Positions 1 to 8,363 of a stretch of DNA of 64,000 nt are shown in pieces. The stretch lies in assembly GCF_004114975.1 (NCBI RefSeq), contig NZ_CP030051.1, positions 2,852,001-2,916,000 on the forward strand. Direction: 5' to 3'. The notes below the pieces were generated by a model, which saw only the letters and a list, made by a program, of their open reading frames with translations, had not been told where the DNA came from and did no database searches. The position numbers and the translations under genes are program-made. Source of the stretch: Bradyrhizobium guangdongense (lineage in GTDB: Bacteria > Pseudomonadota > Alphaproteobacteria > Rhizobiales > Xanthobacteraceae). Position 1 is the first letter of the stretch. The number at the start of each line of letters is the position of its first letter.

Positions 1-507
1 GACCACGTGCTGACCGTCTTCCTCGAGCAGAAGACCGGCGCGAAATTCTCCTATCTGCCCTACAAGTCCGGCGGCGAGGCCGCGACCCAGCTGGTCGGCA
101 ACCACACCGAATCCAACGTCAACAATCCATCCGAGAATCTCGAAGTCTGGCGCGCCGGCCAGGTGCGTCCGCTCTGCGTGTTCGACAAGGAGCGCATCTC
201 CTACACGACCAAGGTGACGGACACGCAGTCCTGGGCCGACATCCCGACCTGCAAGGAGGAGGGCGTCGACGTCCAGTACCTGATGCTGCGGGCGATGTTC
301 CTGCCCGGCAAGGTCACGCCGGAGCAGCAGGCGTTCTATGTCGAGCTGTTCCACAAGGTGACACAGACCGCCGAATACAAGGACTATATGGAAAAGCAGG
401 CGTTGAAGCCGATCTTCCTCACCGGCAAGGACATGGTGCAATTTCTCGAGGAAGACGACGCTGTCAACAAGACGTTGATGACGGAAGCCGGATTCGTCGC
501 GAAGTAG
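1..507 (+). CDS. TctC/Bug-family substrate-binding protein, 3' part
   Basis: The reading frame is open from the first base and ends at a TAG, giving the last 168 residues of a longer protein; the start lies left of the window. The sequence has the style of Bug/TctC periplasmic solute-binding proteins (about 320 residues): a YLPYKSGGEA segment followed by ligand-domain text and a C-terminal helix pair ending GFVAK. In this family the protein binds a carboxylate in the periplasm and hands it to the TctA/TctB membrane pair, both encoded directly downstream. The ligand cannot be read from the sequence. Confidence 0.88.
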   Translation, partial: DHVLTVFLEQKTGAKFSYLPYKSGGEAATQLVGNHTESNVNNPSENLEVWRAGQVRPLCVFDKERISYTTKVTDTQSWADIPTCKEEGVDVQYLMLRAMFLPGKVTPEQQAFYVELFHKVTQTAEYKDYMEKQALKPIFLTGKDMVQFLEEDDAVNKTLMTEAGFVAK

Positions 508-520
508 GCTCTCTCGCCTC

Positions 521-655
521 CCCTCGCTTGCGGGGAGAGGTCGCATCGCATCAAAGAATGCGATGCGGGTGAGGGGGACTCTCCACGAGTCTGACTTTCA
601 CCGTCCCGTGGAGACTTCCCCTCACCCTAACTCTCTCTCCGCAAGCGGGAAGAGC
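521..655. repeat. Dispersed palindromic repeat element between tctC and tctB
   Basis: Nested inverted repeats fill this gap: GCATCGCA (543-550) with TGCGATGC (559-566), GGGTGAGGGG (567-576) with CCCCTCACCC (618-627), CTCCACG (581-587) with CGTGGAG (607-613), and CTTGCGG (527-533) with CCGCAAG (639-645). The layout resembles the extragenic palindromes scattered through Bradyrhizobium genomes. It could fold in the tctC-tctB transcript and lower expression of the membrane genes relative to the binding protein; that role is inferred. Confidence 0.7.
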
Positions 656-681
656 GGATCAGCCGCAGCAATTGTTAGCTC

Positions 682-1224
682 ATGTCCCAAACCGATATTG
701 AAATCGTCGTCGACGATCCGACCGCTCCTGAGGACGACTCCCCCGCCGTCGCGAGCACCAGCACGGTCGAAATCATCGCCTGCCTGCTGCTGCTCGTGCT
801 CGCCGCAATCCTCGGCTACGACAATTGGCGCACCGGCGCCTCCTGGGATTCAACCGGACCGGAGCCCGGTTATTTCCCGTTCTATCTCTCGCTCGTCCTG
901 GGCGGCGCCAGCTTCTACGGTCTGATCGCAGCTCTCCTCGGGCGTCGTGAAACGAGCGAGACCTTCGTCACGCGGGCGCAGGCGCGCCGCGTGATGGCGG
1001 TGTTCGTGCCGACGCTGCTGTTCTGTCTGGTGACGCAGTTCCTCGGCCTCTATGTCGCGAGCTTCTTCCTGATTGCGGGTTTCATGCGGGCGATCGGCAA
1101 GATCGCGCTGTGGAAGTCGTTGCTCACCGCTCTTGTGTTCACGGCGGCCATGTTCGTCACCTTCGACATCGCCTTCGACGTCATCATGCCGAAGGGACCG
1201 CTCGAAGCGGCCTTCGGGTACTAA
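682..1224 (+). CDS. tctB: TctB-family small membrane subunit
   Basis: A 180-residue protein with an acidic N-terminal tail (residues 1-25) and four hydrophobic stretches, the usual shape of the small TctB subunit of tripartite tricarboxylate transporters. The segment TGPEPGYFPFYLSLVLGG after the first membrane helix is typical of the family. TctB assists TctA in the inner membrane. It lies between a tctC-type gene and tctA, 11 bases ahead of tctA, so the three form one uptake system. The family assignment is firm; the substrate is unknown. Confidence 0.9.
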   Translation: MSQTDIEIVVDDPTAPEDDSPAVASTSTVEIIACLLLLVLAAILGYDNWRTGASWDSTGPEPGYFPFYLSLVLGGASFYGLIAALLGRRETSETFVTRAQARRVMAVFVPTLLFCLVTQFLGLYVASFFLIAGFMRAIGKIALWKSLLTALVFTAAMFVTFDIAFDVIMPKGPLEAAFGY

Positions 1225-1235
1225 GCGGGGCCGCG

Positions 1236-2753
1236 ATGGAAGCTTTCGGTCTCCTGCTGCACGGCTTCGCCGTCCTGCTGACGTGGAAGACGCTGGTGCT
1301 GATGATGGTCGGGCTGGTGCTCGGCATCTTCGTCGGCGTGCTGCCCGGGCTCGGCGGGCCCAATGGCGTTGCGATCCTGTTACCGCTCACCTTCACGATG
1401 GATCCCACCTCGGCCATCGTGATGCTGTCCTGCATCTATTGGGGTGCGCTGTTCGGCGGCGCCATTACCTCGATCCTGTTCAACATCCCCGGCGAAGCCT
1501 GGTCGGTCGCAACCACTTTCGACGGCTACCCAATGGCGCAGCAAGGCCGGGCGGCCGAGGCGCTGACCGCGGCGTTCACGTCCTCCTTTATCGGCTCGCT
1601 GGTCGCGGTGCTGCTCATCACCTTCCTCGCACCGATGATCTCGTCCTTTGCGCTCAAGTTCGGTCCGCCCGAGTTCTTCGCGGTGTACCTGCTCACTTTC
1701 TGCTCCTTCGTCGGTTTGGGGCGCGAAGCCAAGCACAAGACGGTCATCTCGATGTCGCTCGGTCTGCTGCTGGCCGGCATCGGCATGGACACGGTGTCGG
1801 GTCAGCTACGCATGACCTTCGGCTCCGCCGAGCTCCTGCGCGGGATCAACTTCCTGGTCGCCGTCATCGGCCTGTTCGGCATCAGCGAGATCCTGCTGAC
1901 GATGGAGGAGCGGTTGGCGCTGCGCGGCCACGCCGCCAGCATCTCGCTGCGCGTGGTCCTGAGCGTGTGGAAGGACCTGCCGAAATACTGGGTGACGCTG
2001 CTGCGCTCCTCCTTCATCGGCTGCTGGCTCGGCATCACCCCCGGCGGGGCGATCGCGGCGTCCTTCATGGGCTACAATCTCGCCAAGCGCTTTGCCAAGG
2101 ATTCGGAGAGCTTCGGCAAGGGCCGGATCGAAGGCGTGTTCGCGCCTGAGACGGCGGCGCATGCCTCCGGCACCTCGGCGCTGCTGCCGATGCTGGCGCT
2201 CGGCATTCCGGGCTCCGGCACCGCGGCGATCCTGCTCGGCGGGTTGATGGTATGGGGGCTCAACCCCGGCCCGCTGCTGTTCGTCGAGCACAAGGACTTC
2301 GTCTGGGGCCTGATCGCCTCGATGTATCTCGGCAATGTCGTCGGTCTCGTGCTGGTGCTGACGACGGTGCCGATCTTCGCCTCGATCCTCCGCGTGCCGT
2401 TCGCGGCGGTGGCGCCGATGATTGTGGTGTCCTGCGCGATCGGCGCTTATGCCATCCAGAACGCGATGTTCGACATCTGGCTGATGCTAGGCTTCGGTGT
2501 CGTCGGCTACGTCTTCAAGAAAATCGGCATTCCCCTGGCGCCGTTCACCCTTGCGCTCGTGCTCGGCAACCGCGCCGAGGACGCCTTTCGCCTGTCGATG
2601 ATCGGCGCCAGTGGTGACCTCAAGGTGTTCTGGTCGAACGGCTTGGTCGGTTCGATCACGACGTTGGCGATCGTGCTGCTGTTCTGGCCTGTCATCGACG
2701 GGGTGCTGGGGCGCCTCGGCTGGACGCAGAGGACCAGAACGACCCCGCGTTAG
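1236..2753 (+). CDS. tctA: TctA-family large permease subunit
   Basis: A 505-residue integral membrane protein. The ATG at 1236 gives the N-terminus MEAFGLLLHGFAVLL and follows tctB by 11 bases; longer frames upstream overlap tctB and lack family sequence. TctA hallmarks are present: GVLPGLGGPNGVAILLP near residue 30, the GGAITSILFNIPGEAWS block, and LALGIPGSGTAAILLGG in the second half, which repeats the first half's PGLG/PG pattern. It is the sodium- or proton-coupled translocation subunit. Length and motifs match the family. Confidence 0.95.
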   Translation: MEAFGLLLHGFAVLLTWKTLVLMMVGLVLGIFVGVLPGLGGPNGVAILLPLTFTMDPTSAIVMLSCIYWGALFGGAITSILFNIPGEAWSVATTFDGYPMAQQGRAAEALTAAFTSSFIGSLVAVLLITFLAPMISSFALKFGPPEFFAVYLLTFCSFVGLGREAKHKTVISMSLGLLLAGIGMDTVSGQLRMTFGSAELLRGINFLVAVIGLFGISEILLTMEERLALRGHAASISLRVVLSVWKDLPKYWVTLLRSSFIGCWLGITPGGAIAASFMGYNLAKRFAKDSESFGKGRIEGVFAPETAAHASGTSALLPMLALGIPGSGTAAILLGGLMVWGLNPGPLLFVEHKDFVWGLIASMYLGNVVGLVLVLTTVPIFASILRVPFAAVAPMIVVSCAIGAYAIQNAMFDIWLMLGFGVVGYVFKKIGIPLAPFTLALVLGNRAEDAFRLSMIGASGDLKVFWSNGLVGSITTLAIVLLFWPVIDGVLGRLGWTQRTRTTPR

Positions 2754-2811
2754 GAAGGCTCCGTGGGCACGCAATACTGAAATCAACCCAAAGCGTTCAT
2801 TATGAGGCGAG

Positions 2812-2829
2812 GCCCGGTTCGCGCCGGGC
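2812..2829. terminator. Possible bidirectional terminator hairpin
   Basis: GCCCGG (2812-2817) pairs with CCGGGC (2824-2829) around a six-base loop, between the convergent ends of tctA and the CoA-transferase gene. There is no clear T-run on either side, so termination is only suggested by position. Confidence 0.4.
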
Positions 2830-2854
2830 TATCGTTAGCGACATAGTGCGGTGC

Positions 2855-4048
2855 TCACACCACCTTGGCGTCCCGGAGCGTTGCGATCTCGTCGGTACTG
2901 AAGCCGAACTCTTTCAGCACCTCGTCGGTCTGCTCGCCGAATTCCGGCGGGGGTGCCACCATCCTGCTCGGCGTGCGCGACAACGTCACGGGCTGGCCGA
3001 CCAGGCGGATTTGCCGGCCCTCGTCGTTGGGCACGTCCTGCGCGATGCCGAGATGCTTGACCTGCGCATCGTCGAACATCTGGTCGATGGCATAGATCGG
3101 CCCGCAGGGCACCCCGGCCTCATTGAGCTCGCGGACCCAGGTCTCGGTTGGTTTCGTCACCGTGCGCTTCTCGATCTCGGCGTTGAGGGCGTCGCGGTTC
3201 TTCGAGCGCGCCGGTGCCGTGGCATAGTCAGGATTGGTGACGAGTTCGGGGGCGCCGACGGCCTGCGCGCAGCGCTCCCAGATCCGTCCGCCCGTCGTGG
3301 CGATGTTGATATAGCCGTCCGAAGTCTTGAACACGCCGGTCGGGATGCTGGTCGGGTGGTTGTTGCCGGCCTGCTTGGCGACTTCCTTTTCCATCAGCCA
3401 GCGCGCGGCCTGGAAGTCGAGCATGAAGATCTGGGCCTGCAGCAGCGAGGTCTGCACCCACTGGCCCTTGCCGGAGACCTCGCGCTCGAGCAGCGCGGTG
3501 AGGATGCCCATGGCGCAGAACAGGCCCGCGGTGAGGTCGGCGACGGGGATGCCGACCCGCATCGGACCTTGACCCGGCGCGCCGGTGATCGACATCAGGC
3601 CGCCCATTCCTTGCGCAATCTGATCGAAACCCGGCCGCTTGTGATAGGGGCCGTCCTGGCCGAAGCCGGAAATGCTGCCATAGACGATGCGCGGGTTGAT
3701 CGCGGAGAGGCTCGCATAGTCGATGCCGAGCTTCTTCTTCACGTCAGGGCGGAAATTCTCGACGACGACGTCGGCCTTGGCGGCGAGGCGCTTGAACACG
3801 GCGAGCCCGCGCTCGTCCTTCAGGTTCAGCGTCATGGCCCGCTTGTTGCGGTGCAAGTTCTGGAAGTCGGAACCCTGCCGCGGGCCGCCTGGCTGCTCAC
3901 CGCCGGAATCCTCGGTCAGGGCGTCGACCTTGATCACGGTCGCCCCCCAATCCGCGAGCTGCCGCACGCAAGTGGGCCCGGAGCGGACGCGGGTCAGATC
4001 GAGCACGGTGAAGCGCGACAGGGCTTCCGAGGCATGCGGAAAGGGCAT
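2855..4048 (-). CDS. CaiB/BaiF family III CoA-transferase
   Basis: A 397-residue protein of the usual family length. It begins with the family's LTRVRSGPTCVRQLADWGA region, followed by NLHRNKRAMTLNL, VVVENFRPDV and GSISGFGQDGPY, all characteristic of formyl-CoA transferase-like enzymes. The Asp in VADLTAGLF fits the catalytic aspartate that forms the enzyme-acyl anhydride. Such enzymes move CoA between organic acids in the cytosol. Its position tail-to-tail with a carboxylate transporter suggests it could activate the imported acid, but the genes are on opposite strands and the substrate is unknown. Confidence 0.92.
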   Translation of the reverse strand: MPFPHASEALSRFTVLDLTRVRSGPTCVRQLADWGATVIKVDALTEDSGGEQPGGPRQGSDFQNLHRNKRAMTLNLKDERGLAVFKRLAAKADVVVENFRPDVKKKLGIDYASLSAINPRIVYGSISGFGQDGPYHKRPGFDQIAQGMGGLMSITGAPGQGPMRVGIPVADLTAGLFCAMGILTALLEREVSGKGQWVQTSLLQAQIFMLDFQAARWLMEKEVAKQAGNNHPTSIPTGVFKTSDGYINIATTGGRIWERCAQAVGAPELVTNPDYATAPARSKNRDALNAEIEKRTVTKPTETWVRELNEAGVPCGPIYAIDQMFDDAQVKHLGIAQDVPNDEGRQIRLVGQPVTLSRTPSRMVAPPPEFGEQTDEVLKEFGFSTDEIATLRDAKVV

Positions 4049-4176
4049 CTTGGCTGGCTCCGGGAACAGATTGCGGGCCTACCATAGTGCCGAAAGATCG
4101 GGCGACAAGACCGGCCCGGCGCCGATACCGCCTGTCAAAATGCGATGCCTCGGTCGGCCTTTGCCCCGTGCAGAGG

Positions 4177-4479
4177 TCATCGCGACAGTCGCTTGAGCTC
4201 CGCGCGCGCCTTCTCGGCCAGCGGGTCGTCGCCATGGCGGGCGATGAACAGCTCGAACGCTTCCGCCGTCCCCTTCTGGCGAGCGAGCTCGTATTCCTCG
4301 GCGACGGCTGCCGAGGGGGCGCGAGCTGGGGGAACCGAGGGCGCGCGCCGCGCCTTGCCGCCGTCGTCCGCGTTGGCTTTTCCGACCATGAGAGGCAGTC
4401 CTCCGGGGGGCAGGCGATCCGGCGCTGAAAGCGCCATCAGGGCGCCGGCGAAGCCTACACAGATCGGGTGAAGTTTCAT
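4177..4479 (-). CDS. Small exported hypothetical protein
   Basis: A 100-residue protein starting MKLHPICVGFAGALMALSA, a plausible signal peptide with cleavage after ALSA. The mature part has a Pro/Ala-rich linker and a charged C-terminal helix (EYELARQKGTAEAFELFIAR) that may resemble a short TPR-like helical pair. An AAGGAA ribosome-binding sequence lies just upstream of the ATG. No function is recognised. It stands alone between the CoA-transferase and the protease. Confidence 0.65.
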   Translation of the reverse strand: MKLHPICVGFAGALMALSAPDRLPPGGLPLMVGKANADDGGKARRAPSVPPARAPSAAVAEEYELARQKGTAEAFELFIARHGDDPLAEKARAELKRLSR

Positions 4480-4677
4480 GACGTTCCTTGCAAATCACGA
4501 GGGTCCGCCGGAACCGGTTTCGTTCCGATCCGTATGACTACGGAATTTGATGCTTAACACAGTGTTGCGGAAGAGGTCGGGCCACTTCGCCCCATTTAAA
4601 CCAAACGTATATTTCTCAAGGTAGAATCAGTTGTCTATTCCCCGAATCGAACGGGGCTTGCTGTTTCGGAGTTTCCC

Positions 4678-7128
4678 TTGGCGACCGCAGTCAACGTTAG
4701 TGCGACCAACAACGCAGACATCGACGGACTGTTGGCGGGCGTCAAATGGTCCGGCACGATCAGCTATAGCTTCCCCACTTCGTCCGCCACTTATGCCTAT
4801 CCTTATTCCGGCGGCGACAGTGAACCGACCACGTCGGGCTTTTCGTCTGCGCCGACCCAGATGCAGTCCGCGATCAACTACGCCATTGCGTTGATCAAGA
4901 GCTACACCAACGCCAGCATCAGCTATAACGGCACTGGCTCCTCCGACATCATGATCGCGCAGTCGCCGGCTGCCAATCCGACCTCCTACGCCTATTACCC
5001 CGGCAACTATGCGGCCGGCGGCGACGTCTGGTTTGGCACGCAATACGACTACACGCAGGCGCAGCTCGGAAACTACTATTTCACGACCGCGCTGCATGAG
5101 CTCGGTCATGCCTTCGGCCTCAAGCACAGCCAGGAAACCGGCGGCGTCGCCAATGTCGCGGTGCCGACCGCCCATGACGACAGCGAATACACCGTCATGA
5201 GCTACCGCAGCTATGTCGGCGGTCCGCTCACCGGCTACACCAACGAGCAATACGGATATCCAGAGACCTATATGGCCAACGATATCCTCGCGCTCCAGAC
5301 GCTGTACGGCGCGAACTTCACGACCCAGAGCAGCAATACGGTCTACACCTGGAGCCCGACCACGGGGCAGGAGTTCATCAACGGCGTCGGGCAACTGGCG
5401 GATGGCGGTGGCGTCGGCGGTTCCGCCAACCGCATTTACGAGACCGTCTGGGATGGCGGCGGTGTCGATACCTACGACCTGTCGAACTACACCACCAACC
5501 TGACCATCAATCTCAATGCCGGCGCCTCGTCGGTGTTCTCCACGACGCAGCTGGCCTATCTCGGCAACGGCCACTACGCGTCCGGGAACGTCTACAATGC
5601 CTATCTCTACAATGGCGACACGCGCTCGCTGATCGACAATGCGACCGGTGGTTCGGGCAACGACACCATCATCGGCAACGCCATTGCCAACGTTCTGAAG
5701 GGCGGCGGCGGCAACGACACGATCACCGGCGGCGGCGGCAACGATACCATCGATGGCGGTGCCGGCACCGATACGGCGGTGTATTCGGGCAACCAGGCCA
5801 ACTACAGCATCTCGTACAATTCAACGACGCATGCGTTCACGATCATCGACCAGCGCTCGGGGTCTCCAGACGGCACCGATACCGTCACGAATGTCGAGTA
5901 TTTCCAGTTTGCCGACGGGACCGTTGCGAGCGATGCGTTTCTCGCGCCAGCCGTCGTGATCGAGCACGCGGGCTCTACGAGTCTTGGGCAAATCAACAGT
6001 CACTACTTTCTTGATCCGGCCGCGGGCGGAATAGGGCCCGAGGTGATGCTCAACGGCGCACCGCTCGCCGCGGGGCAGTTTTCCGGCTGGTCCCCGGTGG
6101 GAGCCGAGAAGCTTTCGAGCGGTTACGGGCTCGCCATGGAGTCGAGCTCCGGCCAGTTCATCATCTGGACGCTGGACGACAGCGGCAACTACGTGACGAA
6201 TGCAGCGCCAATCTCCGGCACGAGCGCTGCGCTCGAGAATTACGAGACGAGCTTCCATCAGGATCTGAACGGTGACGGGACTATCGGAATCCCGGCAAGT
6301 GCCCTGCCAAGCACGACGATCGAAGCGCACGGCGCGACGAGTCTGGTGCAGGTGGGAAGCAATTACTTCCTCAATCCGACCGCGGGCGGCTCGGGGCCGG
6401 AGGTGATGCTGAACGGCGCACCGTTGGCCTCGGGCCAGTTTTCCGGCTGGTCCCCGGTAGGAGCCGAGAAGCTCTCAAGCGGCTACGAACTCGCCATGGA
6501 GTCGAGCTCCGGCCAGTTCATCATCTGGACGCTGGATAACAGCGGCAATTACGTGACGAATGCAGCGCCAGTCGCCGGCACCAGCACGACGCTCGAGAAT
6601 TACGAGCCGAGCTTCCAGCAGGATCTGAATGGCGACGGAGTGATCGGAGTTCCGTCCGGCACGAGCGTCACGACCATCGAAGCCTTTGGCGCGACGAGTC
6701 TAGTGCAAATTGGAAGCAATTACTTCCTCAATCCGACCGCGGGCGGCTCGGGGCCCGAGGTGATGCTTCAAGGCGCGCCGCTTGCCGCGGGACAGTTTAC
6801 GGGTTGGTCCCCGATGGCTGCGGAAAAGACCTCAAACGGGTTTATCTTTGCGATGCATTCGAGCGGATCCGATCAGTTCATTATCTGGACGCTGGACAAC
6901 AACGCAAACTATGTGACCAACACCGCGCCGATGTCGGGCTCGAGCACCGCGTTGAAGAGCTATGAAGCGAGCTTCCAGCAGGATCTGAACGGCGACGGGG
7001 TGATCTCGCCGGCGTCCGCTGCTCCCGCGGCCCCTGCGGACAATGTGGCGCACGACACTTCTACCCACGACACCGCAGATCTCATACATGCGATTCTCAG
7101 CCAGCACCCGGGCTTTTTGCTGTCGTGA
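4678..7128 (+). CDS. Serralysin-like M10 metalloprotease with RTX and triplicated C-terminal repeats
   Basis: An 816-residue protein beginning at TTG 4678, with GGAG at 4668-4671 as ribosome-binding site. There is no classical signal peptide, as expected for type I secretion. Residues 140-150 are HELGHAFGLKH, the metzincin zinc motif HExxHxxGxxH, and the Met-turn Met is at about 174 (VMSYRSY). Residues about 324-365 are glycine-rich RTX nonapeptides (GGGGNDTITG type) that bind calcium. After these come three repeats of about 120 residues starting near 428, 548 and 667, each with GPEVML, SGQFIIWTLD and a terminal DLNGDG calcium-type loop. No ABC/MFP secretion genes are adjacent. The protease assignment is firm; its target is unknown. 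Confidence 0.93.
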   Translation: MATAVNVSATNNADIDGLLAGVKWSGTISYSFPTSSATYAYPYSGGDSEPTTSGFSSAPTQMQSAINYAIALIKSYTNASISYNGTGSSDIMIAQSPAANPTSYAYYPGNYAAGGDVWFGTQYDYTQAQLGNYYFTTALHELGHAFGLKHSQETGGVANVAVPTAHDDSEYTVMSYRSYVGGPLTGYTNEQYGYPETYMANDILALQTLYGANFTTQSSNTVYTWSPTTGQEFINGVGQLADGGGVGGSANRIYETVWDGGGVDTYDLSNYTTNLTINLNAGASSVFSTTQLAYLGNGHYASGNVYNAYLYNGDTRSLIDNATGGSGNDTIIGNAIANVLKGGGGNDTITGGGGNDTIDGGAGTDTAVYSGNQANYSISYNSTTHAFTIIDQRSGSPDGTDTVTNVEYFQFADGTVASDAFLAPAVVIEHAGSTSLGQINSHYFLDPAAGGIGPEVMLNGAPLAAGQFSGWSPVGAEKLSSGYGLAMESSSGQFIIWTLDDSGNYVTNAAPISGTSAALENYETSFHQDLNGDGTIGIPASALPSTTIEAHGATSLVQVGSNYFLNPTAGGSGPEVMLNGAPLASGQFSGWSPVGAEKLSSGYELAMESSSGQFIIWTLDNSGNYVTNAAPVAGTSTTLENYEPSFQQDLNGDGVIGVPSGTSVTTIEAFGATSLVQIGSNYFLNPTAGGSGPEVMLQGAPLAAGQFTGWSPMAAEKTSNGFIFAMHSSGSDQFIIWTLDNNANYVTNTAPMSGSSTALKSYEASFQQDLNGDGVISPASAAPAAPADNVAHDTSTHDTADLIHAILSQHPGFLLS
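5959..7014 (+). repeat. Three tandem repeats inside the protease gene (about 360 bp unit)
   Basis: Units begin near 5959, 6319 and 6676. Units 1 and 2 are almost identical in DNA over long stretches (for example around 6080-6180 and 6440-6540), while unit 3 has diverged more. This suggests a recent duplication or gene conversion between the first two. Each encodes one repeat domain ending in DLNGDG. Confidence 0.85.
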
Positions 7129-7166
7129 CAGCCATCGACGTAAACTGCGTCGCCCGGTAATCGCCG

Positions 7167-8363
7167 TCAGTTCTTGGCCAGCGTGCCGGACCGGGATAGT
7201 GCTTCGAACAGGAATTCAGCGATCCGCTGATTTGCCAACTCGTTCGTGTGCGCAAAATCAAGGTAGACTGGTTCGGTGACGTCGTTGAGAAGGTTCGTTG
7301 CGTCAAACGCGACGACACCGGCGGACGTCAGGGATCCGGTCAACGATTTGAATTCGTCGTGAGCGGCGCGTAGAGCTGGCTCAGTACCTTCCATTGTGAG
7401 AAAGTGGTTCTGAACCAAGGGAAGCTCAAAGTCGCGGAGCGGTCGCGTAAACAGGTCGGGCTGCAGGACGTGGACGAAGGCTGCGCCCTTCGAACGGACA
7501 TAAGCGTTGGTTTCGAGAATGCCGTGAAGCAGCTTCTCCTCCGATTCGACGGCCAGTGATTTGATCTGATCCGGGTGCTTCAGGTGCTCTGGAAGATAGT
7601 TCGTCGATTTCGCATACAGCCAATTGAAGAAACGACTGTACCTCGCGAGCCGTTCGATTGCAGGTCTGTTGCGAGCGATGAAGTTGTCGAGGTGTTTACG
7701 GTTCTCGCCGACGATCCACCCGTCGAAATTCGCATAGAAGACGCCCTGCATCGCATCGCCCGTACCATCGTAGAACAGCACGATGTCTTGAGGGGCGATC
7801 GTCAAGGTCTTTAGGCGCTCCAGCTGTTGGGCGACGTTGACGCCGGATGCACCAAAATTGAGGACTTGAATCTTCGCGATTCCGTGGGACTTGAGAATAG
7901 CCTGGAGCCGGCTTGCTATTGTGAAGTCGTCGGGCACTTCGGCGTTGTAAATGGTCGAACTCCCGATCAGGAGAATTCGGCGTTCGGCTGTGCTGGGAGA
8001 GCCGACAGTTCGGCGGATGCCCTCGCTGACGTTGAACCAACGGCCGCTGTAGTCCCCGGGATATATGATCCTGGTTCCTTTCGGGTTGATCCAATTCTGA
8101 TGTGCGCGTGATTCCTGGATGAAATCCTGCGAGAAAAATGGGGAATTCTTGTATGCGGGAGGACGCGAGCTTCGGTAGTCCCACACGCTTGGTGGAACGT
8201 ACGGAAACAAGAGCCGCGCCACGCCTTCGACACTTAATCCCAAGAACGCAAAGACGACGAGCCATGCCCCAAGCAGCCGCACGCCGGAAGACAGAGCGCG
8301 TTTCACGGCGCCGGGGTTCTTGATCTCGCCGCCCTTGCTTGCTTCAGTCGAGGTCAAATGCAT
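7167..8363 (-). CDS. Membrane-anchored SGNH-hydrolase-like protein
   Basis: A 398-residue protein with one N-terminal membrane helix (about residues 28-46) and a periplasmic domain. The block LLIGSSTIYN (GSST at 134-137) matches the nucleophile block of SGNH/GDSL hydrolases, and DFAHTN near 369-374 gives the C-terminal Asp and His. Such proteins often work with MBOAT acyltransferases to add or remove acyl groups on polysaccharides. Its start overlaps the end of the carbamoyltransferase gene by 20 bases, so it is the last gene of that operon. The catalytic role is inferred from motifs only. Confidence 0.75.
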   Translation of the reverse strand: MHLTSTEASKGGEIKNPGAVKRALSSGVRLLGAWLVVFAFLGLSVEGVARLLFPYVPPSVWDYRSSRPPAYKNSPFFSQDFIQESRAHQNWINPKGTRIIYPGDYSGRWFNVSEGIRRTVGSPSTAERRILLIGSSTIYNAEVPDDFTIASRLQAILKSHGIAKIQVLNFGASGVNVAQQLERLKTLTIAPQDIVLFYDGTGDAMQGVFYANFDGWIVGENRKHLDNFIARNRPAIERLARYSRFFNWLYAKSTNYLPEHLKHPDQIKSLAVESEEKLLHGILETNAYVRSKGAAFVHVLQPDLFTRPLRDFELPLVQNHFLTMEGTEPALRAAHDEFKSLTGSLTSAGVVAFDATNLLNDVTEPVYLDFAHTNELANQRIAEFLFEALSRSGTLAKN

